Below, one piece after another: positions 1 to 7,042 of a stretch of 11,631 nucleotides of DNA. A model generated the notes under the pieces. The model was not told the DNA's origin and did no database searches. It saw only the letters and a program-made list of their open reading frames with translations. Origin of the DNA: CAYVXE01 sp964455375. GTDB taxonomy: Bacteria; Zhuqueibacterota; Zhuqueibacteria; Oceanimicrobiales; Oceanimicrobiaceae. Position 1 is the stretch's first letter; each line of letters starts with the position of its first letter. A program made the translations under genes and the position numbers. The stretch is from positions 1-11,631 of the forward strand of contig CAYVXE010000127.1 of the NCBI GenBank assembly GCA_964455375.1, in the 5' to 3' direction.

Positions 1-1
1 T

Positions 2-74
2 GAGGGTATAGCTCAGTTGGTAGAGCAGCGGCCTTTTAAGCCGTTGGCCGAAGGTTCGAATCCTTCTACCCTCA
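2..74 (+). tRNA. tRNA-Lys (anticodon TTT)
   Basis: A full cloverleaf can be folded by eye. The acceptor stem pairs 2-8 with 67-73, the D stem is GCTC/GAGC (11-14 and 23-26), and the anticodon stem pairs 28-32 with 40-44. The anticodon loop CTTTTAA at 33-39 gives anticodon TTT (35-37), which decodes AAA and AAG. The T stem is GAAGG/CCTTC around a TTCGAAT loop, and the discriminator base is A74. The 3' CCA is not encoded, so it must be added after transcription. A second lysine tRNA follows about 125 bp downstream. Confidence 0.97.
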
Positions 75-199
75 CAATTCACAAAAACCTCAATTCTCAA
101 GTCATAAATGACAAATAATCCCCAAATTCTAAAAGCAGGACATCAGCGATTAAGGTTACGTATGGGATTTGGAGGTTTTCATTTTCGAGATTGTTACCC

Positions 200-272
200 G
201 CGTCGTTAGCTCAATTGGCAGAGCAGGGGCCTCTTAAGCCCAAGGTTCGGGGTTCGATTCCCTGACGACGCA
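200..272 (+). tRNA. tRNA-Lys (anticodon CTT)
   Basis: The acceptor stem GCGTCGT (200-206) pairs with ACGACGC (265-271). The D stem is GCTC/GAGC (209-212 and 221-224), and the loop CTCTTAA at 231-237 gives anticodon CTT (233-235) for lysine AAG codons. The T stem is CGGGG/CCCTG with a TTCGATT loop, and the discriminator is A272. CCA is not encoded. The first anticodon-stem pair (G226 with A242) is a mismatch, while the other four pairs are sound. With the upstream tRNA-Lys it provides both lysine isoacceptors in one short cluster, probably ended by the terminator at 302-327. Confidence 0.95.
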
Positions 273-301
273 CGACGTTAAATTTATTCATTTCAAAGCA
301 C

Positions 302-327
302 AAGCTCTCTTCTGAGAGCTTTTTTTA
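302..327 (+). terminator. Rho-independent terminator after the tRNA-Lys pair
   Basis: An 8-bp perfect stem pairs AAGCTCTC (302-309) with GAGAGCTT (314-321) around a TTCT loop. The stem is followed directly by a run of T residues to 327. It lies 30 nt after the second tRNA and about 150 nt before rmlB, so it separates the tRNA unit from the polysaccharide locus. Confidence 0.88.
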
Positions 328-399
328 TTTAAGGATGTTTCGACAATTATTAAACAAGCGCAATCATTCACAAAATTATTGCTTTTTATATTTCATTTT

Positions 400-472
400 T
401 TTACTTTTATCACTTGTTCAGGCTATTAATTAAACGAGTAAAATTAACCATTTAGCCTATCTGTCGAAGGAG
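400..472 (+). promoter_or_regulatory. AT-rich leader of rmlB with weak promoter-like boxes and a clear RBS
   Basis: The 153-bp stretch between the tRNA terminator and rmlB is AT-rich and holds no gene. Two weak sigma70-like pairings can be drawn: TTGTTC (414-419) with TAAAAT (439-444) at 19 nt, or TTTACT (400-405) with TATTAA (424-429) at 18 nt. Neither is convincing. The ribosome binding site AAGGAG (467-472), 8 nt before the rmlB ATG, is clear. No JUMPstart/ops (GGCGGTAG) element is visible. A promoter is expected here because of the terminator upstream, but its exact position is a guess. Confidence 0.3.
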
Positions 473-480
473 TTCCGTTT

Positions 481-1482
481 ATGAAAACATTTTTGGTCAC
501 AGGAGGGGCCGGCTTTATCGGAAGCAATTACATCCGGTATATGCTAAAGAAACACAAGGATGTGCAAATGATTAACCTCGACAAATTGACCTACGCTGGA
601 AATCTGGAAAATCTGCAAGACGTCGAAAACGACCCGCGCTATGATTTCGTTAAAGGTGATATTGGCGACGAAACCCTCGTCAATGATCTCATTCAGAACG
701 TAGACGTCATCGTCAATTTCGCGGCGGAAAGTCACGTTGACCGTTCCATTGGTGCGCCGGATGATTTTATCAAAACCGACATCTTCGGTGCGTTTGTTCT
801 GCTTGAAGCAGCCAGGAATAATCATATTGACCGGTTTATTCAAATAAGCACCGACGAAGTTTATGGCAGTACCGAAGGAGCATCCTTTAAGGAGACCGAC
901 CCTTTGATGCCGTCAAGTCCTTATTCTGCTTCGAAAGTGGGCGCAGACCGGTTGGCATATTCCTACTATGTTACCTACGGTGTGCCGGTGTTAATTACCC
1001 GCTGCTCAAATAATTTCGGCCCGTTTCACTACCCTGAAAAGTTGATTCCTCTCTTTGTCACCAATGCTCTGGAAGACAAACCGCTACCCATTTACGGCGA
1101 CGGTAAAAATGTGCGCGATTGGATCTATGTGGAAGACCATTGCGAAGCCATCGATTTTGTCTTCCGGAAAGGCACCGTAGGCGAAGTTTATAACATCGGG
1201 GCGGGAAATGAAAAAACCAACCTTGAAATCACCGAGTACATTCTCAAAAAGCTGGAAAAACCAAAAAGTCTGATGACCTTTGTACAAGACCGTCTCGGGC
1301 ACGACCGGCGCTACTCCATCGATTCATCAAAGCTGCAGCGTTTAGGCTGGACACCGCAACATAATCTCGAACAGGCCATGGACGAAACCATACAATGGTA
1401 CATTGAAAACCGGAGCTGGTGGAAAAAGATAAAGAGCGGTGAATATTTAGCGTATTACAAACAACAGTACGAGGAAAGGTGA
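481..1482 (+). CDS. rmlB: dTDP-glucose 4,6-dehydratase (RmlB/RfbB)
   Basis: RmlB converts dTDP-glucose to dTDP-4-keto-6-deoxyglucose, the branch point to dTDP-rhamnose and to 4-keto-derived amino and deoxy sugars. It is a cytoplasmic extended short-chain dehydrogenase. The 333-aa length is normal for the family. The NAD-binding glycine motif TGGAGFIG is at residues 7-14, and AAESHVDRSI at 81-90. The dehydratase signature STDEVYG is at 123-129, containing the catalytic Thr-Asp-Glu (124-126). The catalytic Tyr148-xxx-Lys152 is in YSASK, and NNFGP follows at 177-181. The start is secured by AAGGAG 8 nt upstream. The next gene begins 3 nt after the stop and has its RBS inside this gene's end, so the two are surely co-transcribed. 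No rmlA, rmlC or rmlD is in the window, so the final dTDP sugar cannot be told from here. Confidence 0.96.
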   Translation: MKTFLVTGGAGFIGSNYIRYMLKKHKDVQMINLDKLTYAGNLENLQDVENDPRYDFVKGDIGDETLVNDLIQNVDVIVNFAAESHVDRSIGAPDDFIKTDIFGAFVLLEAARNNHIDRFIQISTDEVYGSTEGASFKETDPLMPSSPYSASKVGADRLAYSYYVTYGVPVLITRCSNNFGPFHYPEKLIPLFVTNALEDKPLPIYGDGKNVRDWIYVEDHCEAIDFVFRKGTVGEVYNIGAGNEKTNLEITEYILKKLEKPKSLMTFVQDRLGHDRRYSIDSSKLQRLGWTPQHNLEQAMDETIQWYIENRSWWKKIKSGEYLAYYKQQYEER

Positions 1483-1485
1483 ATT

Positions 1486-2811
1486 ATGAGCACAGCGACA
1501 TTTGAACAAAAATTTAAAGACAAATCTGCAAAAATCGGCATTATTGGACTCGGATATGTGGGTCTACCGTTAGCGGTAGAATTCGCTGGGAAAGGATTCT
1601 ACACGCTCGGCATTGATGTTGACCGCACCAAAATTGAGAAAATCAACAGTGGAAATAATTACATCGAAGATGTGGACAGTGAGAAATTATCAGCGCTGGT
1701 AAAAGAAGGCAGGCTCGAAGCCACAACCAGGGCCGGACGCATCGGAGAACTGGATGTCATTTACATCTGCGTTCCCACACCGTTCACGGCGAACAAAGAA
1801 CCCGACATTTCGTACATCGAACAGGCGACTGCAAGTATCGCCGAGCATCTGAGAAAAGATCAGTTAATCATTCTTAAAAGCACCACCTTTCCGGAAACCA
1901 CCGAAAAAGTTGTTCAGCCTATACTCGAAGCGTCCGGCTTGAAGGTGGGCAGAGATTTTTATCTGGCTTTTTCTCCGGAACGAATCGACCCCGGCCGGAA
2001 AGACTTTACCACAGCCACCACGCCCATCATTGTTGGTGGCGTCACAGAAAAATGCACGCAACTGGCCACGCTCACCAACAAGCAGGTTATCAACGAAGTG
2101 GTTACAGTGTCTTCTCCGAAAGCCGCTGAAATGGCCAAGCTGCTGGAAAATATTTTTCGTAGCGTGAACATCGCATTGGTTAATGAACTGGCGCAACTCT
2201 GTGACCGCATGGGCAATATCGATATTTGGGAAGTGGTCAATGCTGCAGCCACAAAACCATTTGGTTTCATGCCGTTTTATCCCGGACCGGGAATCGGTGG
2301 GCATTGCATTTTGGTGGACCCATATTACCTTTCATGGAAAGCCAAGGAGTATGATTTTCACAGCGATTTCATCGAATTAGCGGGGCGTACAAACGAAAGT
2401 ATGCCGTTTTATGTGATGGATCTGATTATCCGTTCTTTAAGTTTAAACGGCGCGCCGTTAAAATCAGCGAAATTACTGTTCCTGGGTGTTTCCTTTAAAC
2501 GGGATGTGGATGACATTCGCAATTCACCGGCGCTGAAAATCATGGAACTTCTGTTGCATCGAGGTGCACAAAATCTATCCTACAGTGACCCTTACGTCGA
2601 ATCTGTAAAACTCGACGGCAAAGTTTTGAATTCACAGGAATTAAGTGACACGCTCATCAAAAATGCCGACTGCGTGATCATCACAACAAACCACAGGGCC
2701 TATGATATTGCCAACATTGTCAAACATGCAAAATTAATCGTTGACACCAGAAATGCAACCAGAAAGTTCAAGAAAGATCCAAAAATTATACGTCTCGGAA
2801 GCTGCAAATAA
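1486..2811 (+). CDS. UDP-N-acetylglucosamine/UDP-sugar 6-dehydrogenase, WbpA/TviB-like
   Basis: This is a nucleotide-sugar dehydrogenase of the UDP-glucose/GDP-mannose dehydrogenase family. It oxidises C6 of a UDP-sugar to the uronic acid in two NAD-dependent steps. The NAD-binding GLGYVGLPLA is at residues 21-30, and the central helix with Lys218 and Asn222 is in AKLLEN. The substrate region TKPFGFMPFYPGPG at 256-269 is followed by GGHC with the catalytic Cys274. The C-terminal domain carries SFKRDVDDIRNSPA (336-349). Overall sequence resembles the WbpA type that makes UDP-GlcNAcA more than UDP-glucose dehydrogenase, but the exact substrate is inference. Residue 276 is Leu where the family usually has Pro (HCIPVDP). 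The 441-aa length is normal. The SD GAGGAAAGG (1471-1479) overlaps the end of rmlB. Its stop is followed by a repeat-bearing gap of about 220 bp. Confidence 0.9.
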   Translation: MSTATFEQKFKDKSAKIGIIGLGYVGLPLAVEFAGKGFYTLGIDVDRTKIEKINSGNNYIEDVDSEKLSALVKEGRLEATTRAGRIGELDVIYICVPTPFTANKEPDISYIEQATASIAEHLRKDQLIILKSTTFPETTEKVVQPILEASGLKVGRDFYLAFSPERIDPGRKDFTTATTPIIVGGVTEKCTQLATLTNKQVINEVVTVSSPKAAEMAKLLENIFRSVNIALVNELAQLCDRMGNIDIWEVVNAAATKPFGFMPFYPGPGIGGHCILVDPYYLSWKAKEYDFHSDFIELAGRTNESMPFYVMDLIIRSLSLNGAPLKSAKLLFLGVSFKRDVDDIRNSPALKIMELLLHRGAQNLSYSDPYVESVKLDGKVLNSQELSDTLIKNADCVIITTNHRAYDIANIVKHAKLIVDTRNATRKFKKDPKIIRLGSCK

Positions 2812-2850
2812 TTACTGAGTGATTGAACGAAAACTGATCAGGGATTGCCC

Positions 2851-2947
2851 CAAGGGTCCTTGATGGACTCATGTTCTTCGTGCTGAGCGAAGTCGGAGCA
2901 TTTTGATTTTACAACACTTATGTCACCTTTCGACTCCGCTCAAGGTG
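2851..2947. repeat. Intergenic palindromic repeat pair (GAGCGAAGTCG type)
   Basis: The gap between the dehydrogenase and the OPX gene contains inverted copies of a 12-mer. TGAGCGAAGTCG (2884-2895) faces CGACTCCGCTCA (2931-2942) with one mismatch. The right copy sits in its own hairpin, with CACCTT (2925-2930) pairing with AAGGTG (2942-2947). A further small perfect palindrome, CAAGG-GT-CCTTG, is at 2851-2862. Short dyads of the form CTTCGACTCCGCTCAGGG are a familiar class of dispersed intergenic repeat in several FCB and other genomes. None is followed by a T-run, so a terminator role is not supported. The upstream extension of the OPX reading frame (to TTG 2903) runs through this repeat and is therefore doubtful. 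Confidence 0.6.
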
Positions 2948-3031
2948 AAGGAGGGCGCTTTTGGGACAGTTCCATATTATCGTCAAATTGGGTTTTCGGT
3001 CAATCACTACTTAAAAGATTGGGATAAGTCA

Positions 3032-4306
3032 TTGCAAAAAAAGGTTTTTTTTTATGTTGGTTTGATTTTACTTTCCTGTAACTTTCAAACGCTCTCTGCT
3101 CAGGGGTTTGATCGACAAACTCCTTCCAGGCAAAAACAAACTTTTAGAACCTCTGCGCCATCTCCTGGCCAGGAGACGACCCCGGATCTGAGTTCGTTTA
3201 CATCACCCAATGTTGCGATTCAATCACTGGAAAAGGCGATTGACCCGGAAACGTATCTCGTTGGACCCGGCGACACCTTTCAAATCGGCATCTGGACGGG
3301 TACAGAATCGAGCTTAACGATTCCCGTAAATCCCGAAGGCAAACTAACAATCCCCACAATCGGCACCATCGCCGTCAATAAAAAGTCATTAGCAGACGTG
3401 CGCGCCCTTATCAAAAAAAAGGCCGCAAAAAAATATATCGGTTCTCCAATAACCGTTAATCTCGTGGCGTTACGTTATTTTCGGGTTCATGTAACCGGCC
3501 AGGTCATGAAACCCGGTGCTTACGATGCCCTGGCTGTTGACCGGGCATCCGACCTCATTGCCAGAGCCGGTGGCTTGACCGATTGGGGGGCACAGAGTGA
3601 AATCGAGATCCGCCATTTGGACGGCACGTCGGATAAAACCGACCTCTACCGATACAGCAAATTTGGAGATTTGAAAGCCAACCTCCACCTCCAAAACGGC
3701 GATGTCATTTACGTGCCGTTTATCAATTTTCAACACGCAACCGTAACCATCGAAGGAGTTCTCGACAGACCAGGCATTTATCAGCTTGCAGAAAAAGAAA
3801 CCATCGAACAATTTCTGGTACGGATAAATGCCATGAACCGCAAAGCAGACCTTGAAAATGCGATACTCAAACGAACATCAAATGAGTCCGGAGAATATGA
3901 GACCATTCCCATCTTTCCATACCTCTCTGAAACAGGAAATGGCCATTCAGAGTTACTTTTACAGGATGGAGATATTATTTTACTGCCACAACGGGATGAA
4001 AAAGTTTATGTGGTAGGTGCTGTTTTAAAACCGGGTGCTTATTTATTTTACCCGAATTTTCGGGTAGCAGATTATGTGGGTCTTGCAGGAAGCACTGAAA
4101 AAGCAACCAAACTGACCAAATTCAAGCTCTTACGCCAGGGGGCAAAAGAGCCCGTTAAATACAAAGGTCAGCTCATTAAACCGGGTGACACGATTCTCGT
4201 ACCGGAAAAAAATACATTTGGCGTTCGGGAAATCGCACTGATTACAGGGCAGATAACCACCATATTATTGGCGCTGAATGCCATCGGCGTCATCAAAAGT
4301 AGATAG
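3032..4306 (+). CDS. Polysaccharide export protein, OPX/Wza-like, SLBB domains
   Basis: This protein is expected in the periplasm and outer membrane, forming the exit channel for the polysaccharide. The frame is open from TTG 2903, but that start lies inside an intergenic repeat. TTG 3032 is preferred because it gives a clean signal peptide of basic MQKK, a hydrophobic core, and then LSAQG; its SD is weak. In 424-aa numbering: signal peptide about 1-24; Poly_export domain from YLVGPGDTFQ (75-84) to about 150; three SLBB-type hairpins starting at FRVHVTGQVMKPGAY (150-164), VTIEGVLDRPGIY (238-250) and KVYVVGAVLKPGAY (324-337); and a hydrophobic C-terminal segment at 401-421. A possible lipobox LLSC places Cys17 as a lipid-anchor candidate, as in Wza, competing with cleavage before the Gln of LSAQ. 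The Wzz-like partner gene follows after 37 nt. Function is firm; start is moderate. Confidence 0.9.
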   Translation: MQKKVFFYVGLILLSCNFQTLSAQGFDRQTPSRQKQTFRTSAPSPGQETTPDLSSFTSPNVAIQSLEKAIDPETYLVGPGDTFQIGIWTGTESSLTIPVNPEGKLTIPTIGTIAVNKKSLADVRALIKKKAAKKYIGSPITVNLVALRYFRVHVTGQVMKPGAYDALAVDRASDLIARAGGLTDWGAQSEIEIRHLDGTSDKTDLYRYSKFGDLKANLHLQNGDVIYVPFINFQHATVTIEGVLDRPGIYQLAEKETIEQFLVRINAMNRKADLENAILKRTSNESGEYETIPIFPYLSETGNGHSELLLQDGDIILLPQRDEKVYVVGAVLKPGAYLFYPNFRVADYVGLAGSTEKATKLTKFKLLRQGAKEPVKYKGQLIKPGDTILVPEKNTFGVREIALITGQITTILLALNAIGVIKSR

Positions 4307-4343
4307 CGAAATGCAATAAATACATATAACTCAATTTCTAACT

Positions 4344-5573
4344 ATGGAACACATGGAATTACAGGAAGAAACGCAAACGGTAACCTTCATCGGTTTTTTA
4401 ACGACTCTCTTCAACAATCGAAAACTGATAATCAGGAATTTTATTATTTTTTCGCTTCTCGGGCTTACACTGGCTCTGGTATTGCCACACTGGTACACAT
4501 CCACAACCGTCCTCATGCCGACGAACACAGAACCGAGTGGTGCGCTTGGGCTTCTGTCCCTGGCCGGCGACCTGCCGTTTAATCTTTCCGGTGCACTGGG
4601 AATCGGCAACACCATCAACGACGTTCATATCGGGATTTTACGTAGCCGGAATGTCAGAGAAAATATCATTAAGAAATTCCACTTGATGCAGCTCTGGGAA
4701 AAAGAATATATGGTGGATGCATTGAGTCAGTTAGACGGTCAGGTAAAGATCGATGTTACGGATGAAGGTCTTATCACCGTTTCCGTCACCACAAAATCGC
4801 GTGAGCTCTCCCAAAATATGAGCAATGCATTTGTAGAAGAACTCGACCGCGTGAACAGGAATGCGCGCTACACAAGCGCCAAAAACACGCGAAAATTCAT
4901 TGAAAAACGTTTACAACAGGCAGACACCGACCTGAAAAATGCCGCAAAAGCCATGCGTGATTTTCAGTTAAAATACGGGGTTGTTTCGCTACAAGACCAG
5001 ACGGTGGCATCCATCCAGGCAGCAGCGAGTATTCAGGCGCAAATTGCTCTGGATGAAGTGGAATATGACGTTTTGAAAAAACAGTATTCTAAGACGCACG
5101 AAAAAGTCATTCTTGTACAAAATAAACTAAACGCTTTACGCGACCAGTTAAACCGTATTGAAACCGGTGCCGGCGCATCGGATAATAGTATTCTGCTGCC
5201 TTTTTCAGAAATCCCTGATCTCGGGTTAAAATATGTTTTTTTATTTAAAGATTTGGAAATCCAAAAAGCAATTGTTGAATTGTTGACGAAACAATTTGAG
5301 CAGACAAAAATTCAGGAGATGCGTGACACTCCGACCGTGGAAGTTTTAGATAAGGCCCCCTGGCCGGATCGCAAAAGTAAACCCAAACGCTCGCTCATTG
5401 TTTTAGCAGCGGCATTCCTGAGTCTGTTTTTCAGCGGTTTTGTCATCAGTGTGAACGGTTACATGAACCGCGTGCAGGAAAAGACGCCGGAACAATATCA
5501 ACAGTTCCGGTCATCTTATGAGGCATTCCGCAACGACCTGAGACATCCGTTCCACAAAAAGAAAGTCCGGTAG
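4344..5573 (+). CDS. Wzz/GNVR-family polysaccharide co-polymerase (chain-length determinant)
   Basis: This is an inner-membrane protein that sets polymer length and links polymerisation to the OPX channel. The 409 aa hold the usual architecture. A Wzz N-terminal domain includes TM1 at about 29-49. A large periplasmic part has a long predicted coiled-coil region (about 180-275). A Pro-rich stretch APWPDRKSKPKRS (338-350) leads into TM2 at about 349-371. The cytoplasmic tail is short and basic. There is no Walker-type tyrosine-kinase domain, so this is a stand-alone co-polymerase; any BY-kinase would be encoded elsewhere. The start could be ATG 4344 or ATG 4353 (Met4); neither has a visible SD. 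The upstream frame is closed by TAA at 4317. The TAG stop is fused to the SD of the flippase gene, which suggests translational coupling. Confidence 0.9.
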   Translation: MEHMELQEETQTVTFIGFLTTLFNNRKLIIRNFIIFSLLGLTLALVLPHWYTSTTVLMPTNTEPSGALGLLSLAGDLPFNLSGALGIGNTINDVHIGILRSRNVRENIIKKFHLMQLWEKEYMVDALSQLDGQVKIDVTDEGLITVSVTTKSRELSQNMSNAFVEELDRVNRNARYTSAKNTRKFIEKRLQQADTDLKNAAKAMRDFQLKYGVVSLQDQTVASIQAAASIQAQIALDEVEYDVLKKQYSKTHEKVILVQNKLNALRDQLNRIETGAGASDNSILLPFSEIPDLGLKYVFLFKDLEIQKAIVELLTKQFEQTKIQEMRDTPTVEVLDKAPWPDRKSKPKRSLIVLAAAFLSLFFSGFVISVNGYMNRVQEKTPEQYQQFRSSYEAFRNDLRHPFHKKKVR

Positions 5574-5577
5574 GAGG
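5572..5577 (+). promoter_or_regulatory. Perfect SD (AGGAGG) that points to an AUU start for the flippase
   Basis: AGGAGG overlaps the TAG stop of the Wzz-like gene. Eight nt downstream is the in-frame ATT at 5586. No ATG, GTG or TTG in the flippase frame occurs before GTG 5697, about 120 nt away. The SD therefore has no conventional start codon to serve in this frame, while the ATT lies at an ideal distance. Confidence 0.75.
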
Positions 5578-5585
5578 AAAGAAAT

Positions 5586-7037
5586 ATTCGGCCCGCATTT
5601 GTATTCATTAAAAATTTTTTAATACTTTTATTTTCCAATGTTATCTCCAGGTTAGGTACATTTTTCTTTTTTATTTTATGTGCAAAATACCTTGGTGTGG
5701 AAGATTTCGGTAACTTTTCGTTTATTAACGCATCCACACTCATTCTGTTCATTTTAGTCGATTTCGGAATAAATTTTTACGCGGTTCGGGAAGTCACGCG
5801 GAACAAATCGGAGGTGCAGGAATTTCTGGCCAACGCGTTGCTGACGAAAACCATATTTGGCATCGCAGGAGCCGGAATCATCGTTATGAGTTGCATTTTG
5901 TTTCATGTGAGTCAGGTTCTCTTTCTGGCGTTCTTGCTCGCGGGTTTCTCACTCTTTCTCGACTCTATCAATAAACTGTTCTTTGCAATTTTTCTGGCGT
6001 TTGATAAAACCCAATACGAATCTGTGGCCGTGTTTATAGAGCGCAGTCTCATCCTCGGACTTGGCTTCGTGGCTCTCAGTTCCGGGCTGGGCCTGGCCGG
6101 GGTGTTCGCTGCATATTCTTCGGCAAGACTGACCAGTGCGGTCTATTCCGTCTATAAATACAGAAAGAATATTTCCAGAGATCGTTTAGCCTTTTCGCTG
6201 CAGAAAGCAAAACGACTCATTGTTCAGTCAGTGCCGTTTGCGCTCAACCTTATGCTTGGTATGATCGCCTTCCGCATCGACATTTTTATGCTGGAGATAT
6301 TTGAAGATTCTAAAAGCGTCGGTCTGTACGGAGCGGCTACAACCTTATTTACAGCTTTTGTGGTGGGAGCAGAAATTTTCAGAAAAGCGATTTATCCGGT
6401 TATGTCCCGACAATTTAAATCCAACCGGCAACAACTGAAATCAACCATCAGAATGTCATTTGAACTTCTCGTCATCTTCAGCATTCCCATCGCCGTGGTC
6501 TGTTTCTTCCAGGCCGATGCGATTATAAAACTCATCTTCGGCCAGGAATACCAGAGTGCCGCCGTTGTGCTCCGTCTGGTGGCGGTAATCATTCCATTCA
6601 ACTATTTGAATCAGTTTTTAGGCATCATTCTGACATCCATTGATCGGCAAAACATTCGGCCGGTCATTGCTGCAATGGCGATTGCCAGCAACATTGTGTT
6701 TAATCTGCTGTTGATTCCAAAACTCGGCATTCAGGGCGCGGCGATTGCCACCATAGTCACCGGTGTTGGGCTCTTTTTTATTTTTCACCACTATGTGCGC
6801 AAATATTTTTATCAAATTCGCCTGACCCGTCCGGTTATTCATTCACTATTTGCCGGGACGCTTATGGTGATCCTTTTTCAATTTTTTCAAACGATTACAC
6901 CCGTTGTTTTGACAATTATTTCAATGGCGGTCTATGCAGGAATTCATCTCATTTCCGGGAGTTTAAGACATATGGACCTGCCTTTGCAGTTTAACCTGAC
7001 ATCACTGACAAAAGAATTTGCAAAAGAGAAAAATTAA
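5586..7037 (+). CDS. Wzx-type polysaccharide flippase (MOP/MVF superfamily)
   Basis: This multi-pass inner-membrane protein is predicted to move undecaprenyl-linked repeat units to the periplasm. The first conventional start in frame, GTG 5697, gives 446 aa but removes the first membrane helix. The frame stays open upstream from TAG 5571 and encodes a family-typical N-terminus, KNFLILLFSNVISRLGTFFF, leading into CAKYLGVEDFGNFSF. The start chosen is ATT 5586, 8 nt after a perfect AGGAGG, giving 483 aa, a normal length. Further along are repeated hydrophobic segments (about 12-14) and the family-like FRIDIFMLEIFEDSKSVGLY in the middle. The substrate cannot be predicted. The gene is coupled to the Wzz-like gene upstream, and the methyltransferase begins 5 nt after its stop. 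Family is confident; the AUU start is inference, and GTG 5697 is the fallback. Confidence 0.88.
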   Translation: MRPAFVFIKNFLILLFSNVISRLGTFFFFILCAKYLGVEDFGNFSFINASTLILFILVDFGINFYAVREVTRNKSEVQEFLANALLTKTIFGIAGAGIIVMSCILFHVSQVLFLAFLLAGFSLFLDSINKLFFAIFLAFDKTQYESVAVFIERSLILGLGFVALSSGLGLAGVFAAYSSARLTSAVYSVYKYRKNISRDRLAFSLQKAKRLIVQSVPFALNLMLGMIAFRIDIFMLEIFEDSKSVGLYGAATTLFTAFVVGAEIFRKAIYPVMSRQFKSNRQQLKSTIRMSFELLVIFSIPIAVVCFFQADAIIKLIFGQEYQSAAVVLRLVAVIIPFNYLNQFLGIILTSIDRQNIRPVIAAMAIASNIVFNLLLIPKLGIQGAAIATIVTGVGLFFIFHHYVRKYFYQIRLTRPVIHSLFAGTLMVILFQFFQTITPVVLTIISMAVYAGIHLISGSLRHMDLPLQFNLTSLTKEFAKEKN

Positions 7038-7042
7038 CGACG

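Noticed and set aside
75..199. Possible small RNA or repeat between the tRNA genes
   Set aside because: Only a short palindrome GTCATAAATGAC (101-112) and weak inverted similarity (AAAACCTC/GAGGTTTT) were seen, too little to call a feature.
200..272. tRNA-Lys as an attachment site for a genomic island carrying the polysaccharide locus
   Set aside because: No second copy of the tRNA 3' end and no integrase gene were seen in the window. The idea cannot be excluded beyond the window edge.
1864..2304. 146-aa open frame on the - strand inside the dehydrogenase gene
   Set aside because: It lies entirely antisense to a gene with intact family motifs, shows no recognisable domain, and several similar antisense frames occur under the other genes.
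2903..3031. TTG 2903 as the OPX start
   Set aside because: The extra 43 codons run through an intergenic palindromic repeat and would bury the signal peptide.
3470..3811. 113-aa - strand frame inside the OPX gene
   Set aside because: Antisense shadow of a conserved coding region with no own RBS or domain.
5697..7037. GTG 5697 as the flippase start
   Set aside because: It has no SD nearby and would remove the family-typical first helix encoded upstream; kept only as a fallback.
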